From Cyanobacteria bacterium QS_8_64_29 (lineage in GTDB: Bacteria; Cyanobacteriota; Cyanobacteriia; Cyanobacteriales; Rubidibacteraceae), in contig PXQH01000007.1 of assembly GCA_003022125.1 (NCBI GenBank), positions 1 through 63,385 of the forward strand: a stretch of DNA of 63,385 nt. Reading direction: 5' to 3'. Of the stretch, positions 15,517 to 25,902 are shown one piece after another; within the stretch, counting starts at the first letter, position 1; every line of letters begins with the position of its first letter. Below the pieces are notes generated by a model. The model ran no database searches and was not told the DNA's origin. It saw only the letters and a list, made by a program, of their open reading frames with translations. The translations under genes were made by a program, and so were the position numbers.

Positions 15517-16821
15517 ATGTCGCTGGTTAGCTTACCCGGGCTGCGCAAGATGATCGACGATGTCAGCGAGAGCCACAATCTCCCCGAGTCGGTCGTTCAG
15601 GAAGCGCTCCAGGAAGCCTTGCTCAAGGGCTACGAGCGCTACCGGCGCGCGCGCAACCTGGATCGCTACCGCTTTAGCGAGGATTACTTCGACAACTTCG
15701 AGGTCGAGCTCGACCCCGAGGCCGAAGGCTTCCGCGTCCTCGCCACCAAAGAAATCGTGGAGTCAGTCGAGGACAGCGACCACCAGATCGGTTTGCAAGA
15801 GGTGCAAGCGGTAGCCAGCGACGTGCAGCTGGGCGACTCGGTGGTCATCGACGTGACGCCCCAGCAGCAAGAGTTCGGTCGCATGGCCGCCATCCAAACC
15901 AAGCAAGTGCTGCTGCAAAAGCTGCGCGACCAGCAGCGCCGGATGGTGCAAGAAGAGTTCAGCGATTTGGAAGGCACCGTCCTGCCAGCGCGCGTGCTGC
16001 GCTTCGAGCGGCAGTCGGTCATCATGGCCGTGCGCAGCAGCTACAACCAACCCGAGGTCGAGGCTGAGCTCCCCCGGCGCGAGCAGCTGCCCAACGACAA
16101 CTACCGCGCCAGCGCTACCTTCCGCGTCTTTTTGGATCGCGTGCGCGAAGGGCCCCACCGCGGCCCGCAGCTGATCGTCTCGCGCGCTGCTGCCGGGTTG
16201 GTGGCCTACCTGTTTGCCAACGAAGTGCCCGAGATCGAAGACGAAATCGTGCGCATTGTGGCGGTCTCGCGCGAGGCCAACCCCTCTGCCCGCCAGGCCG
16301 GCGCGCGGACTAAAATCGCGGTCGATACCCTCGAGAGCGATGTCGATCCGGTCGGGGCCTGCATCGGCGCCCGAGGCTCGCGCATTCAGGCCGTTGTCAA
16401 TGAGCTGCGCGGCGAAAAAATTGATGTCATTCGCTGGTCCCCCGATCCGGCCACCTACATCACCAGCGCGCTCAGCCCGGCACAGCTCGATCGCGTCATC
16501 CTGCAAGATCCCGACCAGCGGCAGGCCCTGGTTTTGGTACCTGACGATCAGCTCAGTTTGGCCATCGGCAAAAACGGGCAGAACGTTCGCCTGGCCTCCC
16601 GCCTGACCGGCTGGAAGATCGACATTAAAAGCGCCACGGCCTTCGATAGCGAAGCCGACGCCTCGCAAGCGCCGGCAGCCACCCAAGCCGAGGCCGATAC
16701 CAGCGACGATCGCGGCCCGGATGTCTTTTTAATGGATGAGCCGCCGGCCACCGGCGAAGCCATCCCGGAAGCGGCCGAAGGTGCCGAACTCGAATCCCAC
16801 TCGGAGCGCTCCGACCGTTAG
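15517..16821 (+). CDS. nusA: Transcription termination/antitermination factor NusA
   Basis: Binds RNA polymerase and nascent RNA and modulates pausing, termination and antitermination. The 434-residue protein has the N-terminal polymerase-binding domain (about 1-125), an S1 domain (about 135-200), and two KH domains including IGARGSRIQAVVNELRGEKI and LAIGKNGQNVRLASRLTGWK. It ends in a short acidic tail and lacks the long C-terminal repeats of the E. coli protein, as usual in cyanobacteria. AGGAGG eight bases ahead of the ATG is a strong ribosome binding site. NusA may act back on the terminator in the operon leader. Confidence 0.96.
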   Translation: MSLVSLPGLRKMIDDVSESHNLPESVVQEALQEALLKGYERYRRARNLDRYRFSEDYFDNFEVELDPEAEGFRVLATKEIVESVEDSDHQIGLQEVQAVASDVQLGDSVVIDVTPQQQEFGRMAAIQTKQVLLQKLRDQQRRMVQEEFSDLEGTVLPARVLRFERQSVIMAVRSSYNQPEVEAELPRREQLPNDNYRASATFRVFLDRVREGPHRGPQLIVSRAAAGLVAYLFANEVPEIEDEIVRIVAVSREANPSARQAGARTKIAVDTLESDVDPVGACIGARGSRIQAVVNELRGEKIDVIRWSPDPATYITSALSPAQLDRVILQDPDQRQALVLVPDDQLSLAIGKNGQNVRLASRLTGWKIDIKSATAFDSEADASQAPAATQAEADTSDDRGPDVFLMDEPPATGEAIPEAAEGAELESHSERSDR

Positions 16822-16822
16822 C

Positions 16823-17131
16823 ATGGCCGAATCCTATCGGCGCTGCATTGGGTGCCGCCAGCTCGCGCCCAAATCGGCACTTTGGCGCATCGTCCGAACG
16901 CATCCCAGCGGCGAGGTGCGCTTGGATAGCGGCATGGGGCGCTCGGCCTACCTGTGCCCGCAGCGGCCGTGCCTGCAAGCGGCCCGCCGCAAAAAGCGGC
17001 TGGCGCGCGCGCTCAAAGCGCCCGTTCCCGAGCGCATCGACCGAGCGCTGGAGCAGCACCTGGCAGCGCGCGAAGCCACCGAGCAAAACCGCCGGCCAGC
17101 GCCCGATGGTGAGGATGCTTCGTTAGCATGA
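16823..17131 (+). CDS. ylxR: YlxR-family RNA-binding protein
   Basis: A 102-residue basic protein of the YlxR (DUF448) family, with the diagnostic RRCIGCRQ motif at residues 6-13 and GRSAYLCPQ near 45. The fold is thought to bind RNA and, in some bacteria, to act as a nucleoid-associated regulator. The ATG starts one base after the nusA stop, as expected in the conserved nusA-ylxR-infB order. The last 20 residues are a polar tail rich in Glu, Arg and Pro. Confidence 0.9.
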   Translation: MAESYRRCIGCRQLAPKSALWRIVRTHPSGEVRLDSGMGRSAYLCPQRPCLQAARRKKRLARALKAPVPERIDRALEQHLAAREATEQNRRPAPDGEDASLA

Positions 17132-17216
17132 AAGGGGCCGCTTGGGCTGGGCCGCTCCCAATAGCGGGCGAGCCGGCCAGCACAAACGGGGACTGCAGGC
17201 ATCAGGGACTGAGCGG

Positions 17217-20063
17217 ATGACCGACGGCAAGATTCGCATTTACGAACTCTCGCGGGAGCTCAAGCTCAAAAACAAAGAGATCTTGCGCCTCTGCGAGGAG
17301 CTCGATATTGCGGTCAAAAGCCACAGCAGCACGATTACTGCCTCGCAAGCCGAGCAGATCCGGACGGCAGCCGGCCGGTTGCGCGCTAGCGATGGCGGTG
17401 CTGGCAGTCGGGGCAAGCCGTCCGGTACCAACCGCCGCCGCTCCGCTACCAACGGGCGCTCGGGCGCAAACCAGCAGCCAGGGAGCCAACAAGAGATCCT
17501 CGCCGTTCGCAAGCGCTCCCAGGCTGCTAGCGCAACGGCCGGTTCGGCCGAGGCCCAAGGCGGTCAGTCTCAGTCTCCTCAGCCTCCTCAATCTCCTCAG
17601 CCGCCGCAGGCCGCGCCCGAGCCGTCCAAAGCCCCTGCCGCCCAGTCTCCCCAAAAACCGGAGCTCGCCGGTCCGCCCAAGCCTGCCCAGCCGCAAGCGT
17701 CCCGTCCCCAACAAGCGGCTGCTCCCCCTAGCGAGACCACCGAAGCTGCAGCAAGCACGCAGCCAGCCGTCAAACCGGCCACACCACCGCAACCGCCGCC
17801 CCAACGCAACAAGCCCCAGCGGCCCGAGCGACCGCAATCGCCGCCGAGTGCCAAGACGAGCGAGCCCTCCAAGACCGAGCCGGCCGCCCGCCCGAGCGGC
17901 GAGCCCAGCACAACGCCCAAACCCAAGCGACCCGAGACGGCGGCGCCCAAACAAGACGAGCGGCCCGAGCGCCAGGCCGGCAAACCGCCCAAATCCGGAC
18001 GCACCAAGCGACCCAAGCCCAAAGTCGAGGAGGACGAAGCGTCCCTCGACATGGCCCAGCTCGAGACGGAAACGGCCGAGCCAACCGAGTCCAGCGCTCC
18101 AGCACAATCGACCAGCGCGCGATCGCTGGAGCGGCCGTCCAGGCCCGGCTCGCAGGCCACCAAAGCACCGGCAACCAAAGCCCCCAGCCGGCCCAAAAAG
18201 CCCACCCGCAAGCCCAGCGCTGCCAAATCGCAAGCGCGGCAGCAGCAGCGCCGTCAGGAGCCGGCAGAACCGCAACTGCCCGATAAAGTCGTTCTGGAGC
18301 GCGAGCTCACGGTGCGCGAGCTTGCCGAGCGCTTGAATATCGCCGAAACCGATATTGTCAAGCAGCTGTTTTTCCAGGGGGTTGCAGCCAACGTCACCCA
18401 AACCCTCGATAGCGCCACTGCGCGCGCTGTCGCTGAAGAGCGCGGCGTCACCATCGAGACTCCCGAGCGCAGCTCGGCAGCGCAAAAAAGCGAGATGCTC
18501 GACAGCGAGGATCTCGAGTACTTGCAGTTGCGCCCGCCGGTGGTCACCGTCATGGGGCACGTCGACCACGGCAAGACCAGCTTGCTCGATGCCATTCGCC
18601 AAACCAAAGTGGTGGAGGGCGAAGCCGGCGGCATAACCCAGCACGTGGGGGCCTACCACGTCAATGTCGAGCAGGAAGGCGAGACCAAGCAGGTCGTTTT
18701 CCTCGACACCCCCGGCCACGAGGCCTTTACCGCCATGCGGGCGCGCGGCGCGCGCATCACCGATATTGCCGTGCTCGTGGTGGCCGCTGACGATGGCGTC
18801 AAGCCCCAAACCCAGGAGGCCGTCAGCCACGCCCAAGCAGCGGGGATCCCCATTGTGGTGGCGCTCAACAAGGTCGACAAACCCGAAGCCGATCCGGATC
18901 GGGTCAAGCAAGAGCTCACCGAGCTGGACCTCATCCCCGAAGAGTGGGGCGGCCAAACCGTGGTCGTTCCGGTAAGCGCAGTCCAGGGCGAGAACTTGGA
19001 CTCGCTACTCGAGATGCTGCTGCTGGTGGCCGAGATTGAGGAGCTGAGCGCCAACCCGCAGCGGCCGGCCAAAGGCACGGTGATCGAAGCCCACCTGGAT
19101 CGGGCCCGCGGTCCGGTCGCCACGCTGCTGGTGCAAAACGGGACCCTGCGCGTGGGGGATCCCATCGTTGCCGGTTGGGTGTTTGGCAAGGTCCGCGCCC
19201 TAACCGACGACCGCGGCGAGCGTGTTGAGGCGGCCTCGCCGTCTTTTGCCGTTGAGGTGCTGGGCCTGGGCGATGTCCCCTCGGCCGGGGACGAGTTCGA
19301 GGCCTTCCGCGACGAGCGAGCGGCGCGCGAGACGGCTGAGGAACGCAGCGAGCAGCAACGCGAGCGCCGGCTGCAGCAAGCCATGTCGCGCCGCGTGACG
19401 CTCAGCGGCCTCTCGACCCAGGCCCAACAAGGCGAGCTGAAAGAGCTCAACCTCGTCATCAAAACCGACGTCCAAGGGACAGTGGAAGCCATTTTGGGGG
19501 CGCTACAGCAGCTTCCGCAGAAGGAAGTGCAAGTCCGCGTCCTGCTGGCTGCCCCGTGCGAGATCAGCGAAGCCGATATCGATCTGGCCGCCGCGAGCGG
19601 GGCGATCGTGGTGGGCTTCAACACCTCGCTGGCAAGCGGTGCCCGCAATACTGCCGACCGGGAAGGCGTCGACATCCGCGAGTACGAGGTCATCTACAAG
19701 CTCGTCGACGACATTCAGGGCGCCATGGAGGGCTTGCTCGAGCCCGAGGAGGTCGAGCAGCCGCTGGGCGAAGCCGAGGTGCGAGCGGTGTTCCCGGTAG
19801 GCCGCGGCACGGTGGCGGGTTGCTACATCCGCTCGGGCCGCGTTGCGCGCAACCGCAACATCCGCGTGCGCCGCGGGGACGCGGTCATCTACGAGGGGAA
19901 TCTCGATTCGCTCAAGCGCGTCCAAGACGACGTCAAGGAAGTCAGCGCCGGCTACGAGTGCGGCATTGGCGCGCACAAGTTCAACGACTGGCAGGAAGGC
20001 GACACCATCGAAGCCTACGAAATGGTGGTGCAGCGCCGAAGCTTGGCGGATAAAAAGCAGTAG
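17217..20063 (+). CDS. infB: Translation initiation factor IF-2
   Basis: GTPase that brings initiator tRNA to the 30S subunit and promotes subunit joining. The 948-residue protein has an N-terminal IF2_N domain (about 5-50), a long Pro/Lys/Ala/Gln-rich linker (about 60-350), a second IF2_N module (about 360-410, [16 protein letters not shown]), the G domain with GHVDHGKTS near residue 446, DTPGHEAF and NKVDKPEAD, and the C-terminal beta-barrel and tRNA-binding domains. ATG 17217 is chosen because the family N-terminus [18 protein letters not shown] follows directly. The low-complexity linker explains a long spurious open frame on the opposite strand. Confidence 0.96.
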   Translation: MTDGKIRIYELSRELKLKNKEILRLCEELDIAVKSHSSTITASQAEQIRTAAGRLRASDGGAGSRGKPSGTNRRRSATNGRSGANQQPGSQQEILAVRKRSQAASATAGSAEAQGGQSQSPQPPQSPQPPQAAPEPSKAPAAQSPQKPELAGPPKPAQPQASRPQQAAAPPSETTEAAASTQPAVKPATPPQPPPQRNKPQRPERPQSPPSAKTSEPSKTEPAARPSGEPSTTPKPKRPETAAPKQDERPERQAGKPPKSGRTKRPKPKVEEDEASLDMAQLETETAEPTESSAPAQSTSARSLERPSRPGSQATKAPATKAPSRPKKPTRKPSAAKSQARQQQRRQEPAEPQLPDKVVLERELTVRELAERLNIAETDIVKQLFFQGVAANVTQTLDSATARAVAEERGVTIETPERSSAAQKSEMLDSEDLEYLQLRPPVVTVMGHVDHGKTSLLDAIRQTKVVEGEAGGITQHVGAYHVNVEQEGETKQVVFLDTPGHEAFTAMRARGARITDIAVLVVAADDGVKPQTQEAVSHAQAAGIPIVVALNKVDKPEADPDRVKQELTELDLIPEEWGGQTVVVPVSAVQGENLDSLLEMLLLVAEIEELSANPQRPAKGTVIEAHLDRARGPVATLLVQNGTLRVGDPIVAGWVFGKVRALTDDRGERVEAASPSFAVEVLGLGDVPSAGDEFEAFRDERAARETAEERSEQQRERRLQQAMSRRVTLSGLSTQAQQGELKELNLVIKTDVQGTVEAILGALQQLPQKEVQVRVLLAAPCEISEADIDLAAASGAIVVGFNTSLASGARNTADREGVDIREYEVIYKLVDDIQGAMEGLLEPEEVEQPLGEAEVRAVFPVGRGTVAGCYIRSGRVARNRNIRVRRGDAVIYEGNLDSLKRVQDDVKEVSAGYECGIGAHKFNDWQEGDTIEAYEMVVQRRSLADKKQ

Positions 20064-20286
20064 GCTAGCCTGCCCGCGCTCGCCCGTGCCGCTCGAGTGC
20101 CTGGGCTATCCTGGAAGGCAGGAGCGCGCTCGCCGAGCGCTCGCACTGCAATGGAACGCAGGTAAGGCGCACAAAGTTGGGGGCTAGCGTGGGATGGGCG
20201 CGCTAGCAGCCGGGGCTGCCCCATTAGCTATTGCCTGCACGCAACCTCGGCAACCGCTCCGCAACGACGCGATTGAAGGGGGCGCC

Positions 20287-21621
20287 ATGGCGGCCAACAC
20301 GGCCATTGCCAACGCGATCGAGCGGCTGGACTATCGGGTAACGGTGGGCGATGTCGCCGCGCAAGCGGGGACCGACCTCGATCGCGCTCGGCGCGGGCTG
20401 CTCGAGCTGGCCTCAGAGGCCGGCGGCCACTTGCAAGTCGCTGAGTCGGGCGAGATTGCCTACACCTTCCCCCGCAACTTTCGCGCCATCCGACGCAACC
20501 AGTCGCTGCGCCTGCAACTGCAAGCGTGGTGGAACCAAGTCTGGGGCGTTCTGTTCTACCTCATTCGCATCTCGTTCGGCATCATGCTGCTGCTGTCCAT
20601 CCTGCTGATGGTGCTGGCGATCGCAGCCATTGCCATGGGCCTGCGAGGCGGTGGCGACGACGAAGGCGGCGGCGACGGTCCCAGCATGGGGGGTGGGTTG
20701 GGCTTTCCCACGCCGCTGTTTTTGATCGGGCCCGATCCGTTCTGGATCTTTGCCCCCGATTGGGAAGAGCGGCGGCACCGCCAGCGCGAGCGCTCGACGC
20801 CAGGACGCGGCAGCAGCCGCATGAACTTTCTGGAAGCGGTTTTTTCGTTTTTGTTTGGCGATGGCAATCCCAATGCGGATCTAGAAGCCCGCCGCTGGCG
20901 CACCATCGCCGCCGTCATTCGCAACAACGGCGGGACCGCAGTGGCCGAGCAGGTGGCGCCCTATCTGGACGACATTGCTGCCGAAGACCGCGAGGATGAG
21001 GATTTCATGCTGCCGGTGCTGGCGCGCTTCAATGGCTACCCGGAGGTTTCGGAGGGCGGCAGCATCGTCTACTGCTTCCCTGACTTGCAGGTGACCGCCA
21101 CCCAGCGCGATCGCGACCCCGTTCCGGCCTATCTCAAGGAACAGCCCTGGCGCTTTAGCGAAGCCGGGCGCGGCCAGCTTGTGGGGGCCATTGGCCTAGG
21201 CGGTCTCAACCTGGTGCTGGCGCTCATGCTGGGCTCGCTGCTGCAGGGCCCAAATGCGGCTGCCATCGCGCAGGCAGGAGGCTTTCTGGCTTTCATTCAG
21301 TCGATTTACGGCTTGCTGCTCGCCTACGCGATCAGCTTTTTGGCCGTCCCGCTGGGGCGCTACTACTGGATCCGGTGGCGCAACCGGTCCATCGAAGCCA
21401 ACAACCAAATGCGCGCCCAGCGCGCCCAAGCGCTCAACCGGCCGGATGCGGCGCTGCGCCAGAAATTGACCTACGCCCGCCAGTTTGCCGACCGGCAGGT
21501 TCTGGCCGAGCAGGAGGCGATCTACACCAGCGATCGCGATTTGGCCGAACAAGAGAGCGAGCGCGCCGATCGCATCGACGAGGAGTGGCGGCGCCGGCTG
21601 GGCTCGGACTGGGATGCTTAG
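20287..21621 (+). CDS. Conserved cyanobacterial membrane protein of unknown function
   Basis: A 444-residue protein. An N-terminal winged-helix-like segment (about 1-75, [20 protein letters not shown]) precedes a membrane helix at about 100-125, a Gly/Asp-rich stretch ([19 protein letters not shown]), a second helix-turn-helix-like segment (about 215-280), two further membrane helices (about 305-365) and a charged C-terminal helix. The two winged-helix-plus-membrane halves suggest an internal duplication. I recall homologues across cyanobacteria but no function. ATG 20287 has GAAGGGGG upstream. About 220 bases after infB hold no gene that I can see. Confidence 0.75.
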   Translation: MAANTAIANAIERLDYRVTVGDVAAQAGTDLDRARRGLLELASEAGGHLQVAESGEIAYTFPRNFRAIRRNQSLRLQLQAWWNQVWGVLFYLIRISFGIMLLLSILLMVLAIAAIAMGLRGGGDDEGGGDGPSMGGGLGFPTPLFLIGPDPFWIFAPDWEERRHRQRERSTPGRGSSRMNFLEAVFSFLFGDGNPNADLEARRWRTIAAVIRNNGGTAVAEQVAPYLDDIAAEDREDEDFMLPVLARFNGYPEVSEGGSIVYCFPDLQVTATQRDRDPVPAYLKEQPWRFSEAGRGQLVGAIGLGGLNLVLALMLGSLLQGPNAAAIAQAGGFLAFIQSIYGLLLAYAISFLAVPLGRYYWIRWRNRSIEANNQMRAQRAQALNRPDAALRQKLTYARQFADRQVLAEQEAIYTSDRDLAEQESERADRIDEEWRRRLGSDWDA

Positions 21622-22973
21622 CTTGGGGCGGGAGTCGGTTGCTGCTGCAGCCGCTCGAGCACCTGCAAGAGCTCGCGCTCGAAGGTGACTTGGGCGCGGT
21701 TGGTTTTGCCGCCCACGTAGAGGCGATCGCCATCCTGCAGCGCCCACACCTGGGAGTGGGAAACGTAGCTCATGACCACGCCCACCATCAGCAGGCCAAA
21801 CCCGGCGTAAACTAGCGGCACGCCCGGATCGGCTTTGATTTGCAACCCCGTACTGCCGATGAGGTCGCGCACGTGCAGGGTCACCCCATCCACCTCGGCC
21901 GCCATGCCGGGGCGCACGGCACTGGTGAGTTGACCGTCCGTGTCGTAGACCAGCAGCGTGCCTTGCAGGTCGCGCGCCAGCAGCGAAATGCCAGCACTCA
22001 GATCGGGCTCGACCGGGACCCAGGTGCCCCAGAGCTGGCCCTCATCCGCTGACTCCAGCGGCTTCATGGGGAGCTCGAACACCGGACTGTCGTCCAGGCG
22101 TAGCTTGACGGCGTGGATGTCCCAATCGGTTTGATAGACGGTCACCCCGTCGTAGCGGAAGGGCTCGTTGACCCGGATGGTTTGGCGCTTTTGCACCTGG
22201 CCCTGCGCGTCGACTGCCGAGAGGTCCGAGTAGAACTGCTCGATCTCGCCGCTGCTGCGATAGTCGATCCAAAAGCGGTTGACTTTCAGCGCCCAATCCT
22301 GCGGAATTTGACTGCGTGCCAGCGGCCCAGCTTCAATGATGTTGCGCACCTGGGCCGTCTCACCGCTGGGGATCATCTGCTGGGCCGTGAACCCGGCCAA
22401 GCCTCCCCAAATCGCGCCAGCCAAGATCAGCAGCATGCTGGCATGCACCACGATGGGGCCGATGCGCCCCATCAATCCCTTGCGGGCGTAGAGGGCATCG
22501 CCGTCCCGGTGCACCTGGTAGCGGCGCTGGCGCAGCAGTGGCTCCAGCTCGGTTAGGGACCGGCCGAGCAGCTCGTCGCTGAGCGCCAGCTTGCGAAACT
22601 GCTGCGGCTTGCGGTAGAAGCGCCAGCGCCGCGCTGCTTTGAGCGCCGGCAGCTGGCGGGTGAAGGTGCAAGCCGCCAGGCTGGCCCCCAGCAGCACCAG
22701 CAGCGCCAAAAACCACCAGGCGCTATAGACGCGATCCAGCCCCAGCAAGGGGATGGCCTCGCCCACTGGGACGTCCAGCCCGGGGAGCTCGCCCGGGTAT
22801 TGCCGCCGGTAAAACGCTGGCGATCGCCCTTGCTCGATCAGCGTGCCGCTAATGCTGGCTGCCGCAATGGCTAGCAGCAATCCGATGGCTAGGCGCAGGT
22901 TGGCGGTGCACCGGACCAGCTCGCGGGCGACGGCGGTCAGCGCTGGCTGCGGTTCAGGGGGAGAGCTCACCAT
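21618..22973 (-). CDS. ccs1: Cytochrome c biogenesis protein Ccs1 (ResB family)
   Basis: Part of the system II heme-attachment machinery that, with CcsA, delivers heme to apocytochromes c on the lumen/periplasm side. The 451-residue protein shows three N-terminal membrane helices (about 25-45, 85-105, 170-190), a large lumenal ResB domain, and a last helix near 395-415 followed by [20 protein letters not shown], typical of cyanobacterial Ccs1. It lies nine bases downstream of ccdA on the same strand, forming a dedicated maturation operon. Its stop overlaps that of the convergent gene by four bases. Confidence 0.93.
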   Translation of the reverse strand: MVSSPPEPQPALTAVARELVRCTANLRLAIGLLLAIAAASISGTLIEQGRSPAFYRRQYPGELPGLDVPVGEAIPLLGLDRVYSAWWFLALLVLLGASLAACTFTRQLPALKAARRWRFYRKPQQFRKLALSDELLGRSLTELEPLLRQRRYQVHRDGDALYARKGLMGRIGPIVVHASMLLILAGAIWGGLAGFTAQQMIPSGETAQVRNIIEAGPLARSQIPQDWALKVNRFWIDYRSSGEIEQFYSDLSAVDAQGQVQKRQTIRVNEPFRYDGVTVYQTDWDIHAVKLRLDDSPVFELPMKPLESADEGQLWGTWVPVEPDLSAGISLLARDLQGTLLVYDTDGQLTSAVRPGMAAEVDGVTLHVRDLIGSTGLQIKADPGVPLVYAGFGLLMVGVVMSYVSHSQVWALQDGDRLYVGGKTNRAQVTFERELLQVLERLQQQPTPAPS

Positions 22974-22982
22974 GCCCGTTTG

Positions 22983-23723
22983 CTAGAGCGCGCCAACCGG
23001 AACGCGGGCGAGTAGCGAAAACGCCCCAAACCCAACGAGTAAAGCCCCACTCGCCGGGGCAATCCAGCCCGACCAGCGGCGCAACGCAAGCAACCGCTTG
23101 AGCGTGGCGGTAAACGTCCCGGCGACAACCAGCGGCAAGACGTAGCCGGCGGTGTAGGCAAACAGCAAAGCGCCGCCCAAAACCCAGTCTTGAGTGGAGG
23201 CCACCCAAGCCAGTAGCGTCGCCAGCACGGGCGTGCTGCAAGGGGAGGCAACCAAGCCAAACGTCAGGCCCAGCGCGTACGCGCGCACACCATGGGGCCA
23301 ATCTTGCCCGATGGGCACGTTCGCCCCCAATGATGGCAAGCGCAGCGGAACCAACTCGAGCAAGTTTAGCCCCATGAGGATGGCCACCAAGCTCACCAAA
23401 ACGGGCAAGCCCACGCCAATTTGCCCGTAGACGCGCCCTACGGTGGCAGCCAGTATGCCCAGCGCTGCCAGCGTGCTTGCCAGCCCCAACGCGAACCAGG
23501 CCGATTGGACGAGGGCCTGCCGGCGCCCGCTGGCCTCGTACCCGCCAATGTAGCCTACCGTGACGGGCAGCATGGACAGCATGCAGGGCGTCAGGCTCGT
23601 GAGCAAGCCGGCACTAAAGATCGCCGCAACGCTCAAGGCATTGAGCTCGGCTAGCTGGGCGGAGACGAGCGCATCGGCAAACTGTTGCAATTGGTACAAC
23701 CGCAGCTGGAGCGTCTCGAGCAT
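22983..23723 (-). CDS. ccdA: Cytochrome c biogenesis thiol transporter CcdA
   Basis: Moves reducing equivalents across the thylakoid or plasma membrane to keep apocytochrome c cysteines reduced. The 246-residue protein is almost entirely membrane helices (about six) and carries the two redox cysteines in SLTPCMLSMLPVTVGYIGGY and VASPCSTPVLATLL. Length and motifs are standard for CcdA. First gene of the ccdA-ccs1 pair. Confidence 0.93.
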   Translation of the reverse strand: MLETLQLRLYQLQQFADALVSAQLAELNALSVAAIFSAGLLTSLTPCMLSMLPVTVGYIGGYEASGRRQALVQSAWFALGLASTLAALGILAATVGRVYGQIGVGLPVLVSLVAILMGLNLLELVPLRLPSLGANVPIGQDWPHGVRAYALGLTFGLVASPCSTPVLATLLAWVASTQDWVLGGALLFAYTAGYVLPLVVAGTFTATLKRLLALRRWSGWIAPASGALLVGFGAFSLLARVPVGAL

Positions 23724-23758
23724 GGCGCGCTTAAAAGCCGGCGTGTGGGCATTCTAGC

Positions 23759-24496
23759 TTATCGCCTTGGCTCCGCTGGTTGCTGTCGCTGCGCCGCTCC
23801 CCTAGGCGGCAGTTGAACCTCGAGCTGTCCTCCGGCAGTCGCAGTCACCTCCCCGCCCAGGCGCTCGATGGCGCGGATGGCGCGCTGGCGCGTGGCCCCA
23901 TCGGGCGCACGCCGCAAAATGCCCGCCCAGGCGTTGGCGCGCTCGCGATCACCGATGGGGTGGGTGCGCAAAAACCGGGCCGTATCGCGCGCACTGCGGG
24001 CGAGCTGGTGCATCTGGGCGCTATCGTGCTGCTGCGCGCAGCGGGCGGCGTTGCGGTAGGAGCGCGCGGCCGCTTGCTGGCCGGGCAGAAACAGCATTTG
24101 GTCCGTGCCGCGATAGACCCAGAGATAGCAAGCGCGCGGGGTGCGGCTGGTGTCGATGTGTTGCAGCCTCTGTCCGATGAGCGCGACGCTAGTTTGAGGC
24201 TTGCCGGCAAACAGCGAGGTCGCCGGGGATAGATAAAAATACGCCGCCAGGAAGTGGGGGTCGCGCTCGACGATGGCGCGAAAGTACTGCGGGTTGAGGT
24301 CGTAGCCGGTGGCAGCGCGGGCACCGCGACTGCCGTGGTACTGCAAAAAGCGCAGGTAGACCCAATCGGCCAGCAGGTTGTCAAAGCCCCAAGCCGGGAC
24401 CTGGCGCAGCAAGGCCAGCTGCGTCGCAGCCAGGCGCTGGCCCTGCAAGCCGGCGGCCAGCAGCAGGCGAGCCAGGGCGGTGGAACTGCCAGCCAT
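23759..24496 (-). CDS. Conserved cyanobacterial hypothetical protein
   Basis: About 245 residues. A conserved-looking block near the N-terminus (VPAWGFDNLLADWVYLRFLQ) is followed by NPQYFRAIVERDPHFLAAYF and a helical region that reads like degenerate TPR units; the C-terminus is basic and Arg/Pro-rich. I recall similar cyanobacterial proteins without assigned function. ATG 24496 is preferred because GGGGAA lies just upstream; a GTG at 24541 is possible. It is divergent from the CFA-synthase-like gene and precedes ccdA on the same strand by 35 bases. Confidence 0.65.
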   Translation of the reverse strand: MAGSSTALARLLLAAGLQGQRLAATQLALLRQVPAWGFDNLLADWVYLRFLQYHGSRGARAATGYDLNPQYFRAIVERDPHFLAAYFYLSPATSLFAGKPQTSVALIGQRLQHIDTSRTPRACYLWVYRGTDQMLFLPGQQAAARSYRNAARCAQQHDSAQMHQLARSARDTARFLRTHPIGDRERANAWAGILRRAPDGATRQRAIRAIERLGGEVTATAGGQLEVQLPPRGAAQRQQPAEPRR

Positions 24497-24579
24497 CGTT
24501 CCCCACGGCAGCCGGATTGGGAGCAAACCTTGGGACAACACTGCTCTGTTGTTATAGCGTACTGTTAGTAGCCCCGTTA

Positions 24580-25878
24580 ATGGCGAGTGTGCCTATGGCT
24601 CAACTCAGGCTTCCCCGTGCCGTGCGCGATTGGTTGGGCGCAGCGCTGCAATCGTTCCCCAGCCGCGTGCGCATCGATTGCTGGGGGGCAGAATCGCTCT
24701 GGTTCGGCGGCACCGAAGCCGGTAGTACGGAGTCCCTCACGCTGTACGTTCACCATCCCGGGGTGGTGCGCGCGCTGCTGCTGGGGCGCGATCCGCTCGT
24801 TTTGGCCGAGGCCCACTTGCAGGGGTACTTCGATTTCAGCGGTCCGGCCGATGGCCTGGTTGCGCTCGGTCGCTCCCTGGCAGCTAGCGGCTTGCAGCGC
24901 CGCCAGAGCCTCCGAGCCTGGCTGCAGGCCCTGACCCTACCGCGATCGCCGATTGCCCTCCACGCCCGCTGGCCCTGGCAGAAGCTGGGCACCCATACCA
25001 AGGCCCGTGATCGGGCGGCCATCCAGCACCACTATGACGTGGGCAACGACTTCTATAGCTTGTGGCTGGATCCGCTCCAGGTCTACTCCTGCGCCCACTT
25101 CGACTCGCCCCATACCAGCCTGGCCGAAGCGCAGCAGCGCAAGCTCGACCTCAGCTGCCAAAAACTCAAGCTGCAACCGGGCGAGACGCTATTGGACATT
25201 GGTTGCGGTTGGGGCGCCCTGCTGCGCTGGGCGGCCGAGCGCTACGGCGTGCGCGGCTACGGCATCACGCTCAGCCAGCAGCAGGTGGACTACAACCAAC
25301 ACCGCATCCGCACTGAGGGGTGGGGCGATCGGGTGCAAGTGGAGCTGCGTGACTATCGGGATCTGCCCCAGGTCCCCACCTTCGACAAGATTGTCTCCGT
25401 CGGCATGGTCGAGCACGTCGGCTTCGCGCAGTATCCCGCCTACTTTCGCAGCGCGCTGGCGGTCCTCAAGCCTGGCGGGCTGTTTCTCAATCACGGCATT
25501 ACGGCAGCCGAGGACTGGAACGGCTCCAGCGTTGGGGAGCGCTTTATCAATCGCTATATTTTCCCCAACGGCGAGCTGGTCAAGCTCTCGCGCATGCTGC
25601 TGGCCGCCGAGAACGCCGGTTGGGAAGTGGTGGATGTGGATGGCTGGCGGCCCCACTACGCCAAAACGCTGCGCCACTGGGCCGCCAACTTGGAAGCGGC
25701 CGCCGATTGCGCCAGCGCCCTCATTGGCGAGCGCCGCGTCAAGCTCTGGCAGCTGTACCTGCTGGGCTCGGCAATGGGCTTTGAGGCCAATCAGATGGGG
25801 ATCTACCAGACCCTGCTGCGGCGCAAGGGCGATACCAACTGGAACCTGCCGCTGGCCCGCTCAGGTTGGCTTTGCTGA
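24580..25878 (+). CDS. Cyclopropane-fatty-acyl-phospholipid synthase family methyltransferase
   Basis: SAM-dependent enzyme of the CfaS family; related enzymes add a methylene or methyl group to acyl chains of membrane phospholipids. The roughly 430-residue protein has an N-terminal lipid-binding-like region, then the methyltransferase domain from about 150: VGNDFYSLWLDP, LLDIGCGWGALLRWAAERYG (SAM site), GITLSQQQVDYNQ, IVSVGMVEHVG and FLNHGIT. These blocks are diagnostic of the family, but substrate is not. Start could be ATG 24580 or 24595; neither has a clear ribosome binding site. Confidence 0.85.
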   Translation: MASVPMAQLRLPRAVRDWLGAALQSFPSRVRIDCWGAESLWFGGTEAGSTESLTLYVHHPGVVRALLLGRDPLVLAEAHLQGYFDFSGPADGLVALGRSLAASGLQRRQSLRAWLQALTLPRSPIALHARWPWQKLGTHTKARDRAAIQHHYDVGNDFYSLWLDPLQVYSCAHFDSPHTSLAEAQQRKLDLSCQKLKLQPGETLLDIGCGWGALLRWAAERYGVRGYGITLSQQQVDYNQHRIRTEGWGDRVQVELRDYRDLPQVPTFDKIVSVGMVEHVGFAQYPAYFRSALAVLKPGGLFLNHGITAAEDWNGSSVGERFINRYIFPNGELVKLSRMLLAAENAGWEVVDVDGWRPHYAKTLRHWAANLEAAADCASALIGERRVKLWQLYLLGSAMGFEANQMGIYQTLLRRKGDTNWNLPLARSGWLC

Positions 25879-25902
25879 TGGGGGATGCCCCCTGCCAGCA
25901 GT

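Noticed and set aside
17202-18956. Long minus-strand open frame opposite infB (584 codons)
   Set aside because: Its Leu/Gly/Arg-rich composition mirrors the Pro/Lys/Ala-rich IF-2 linker on the coding strand, and no family is recognisable.
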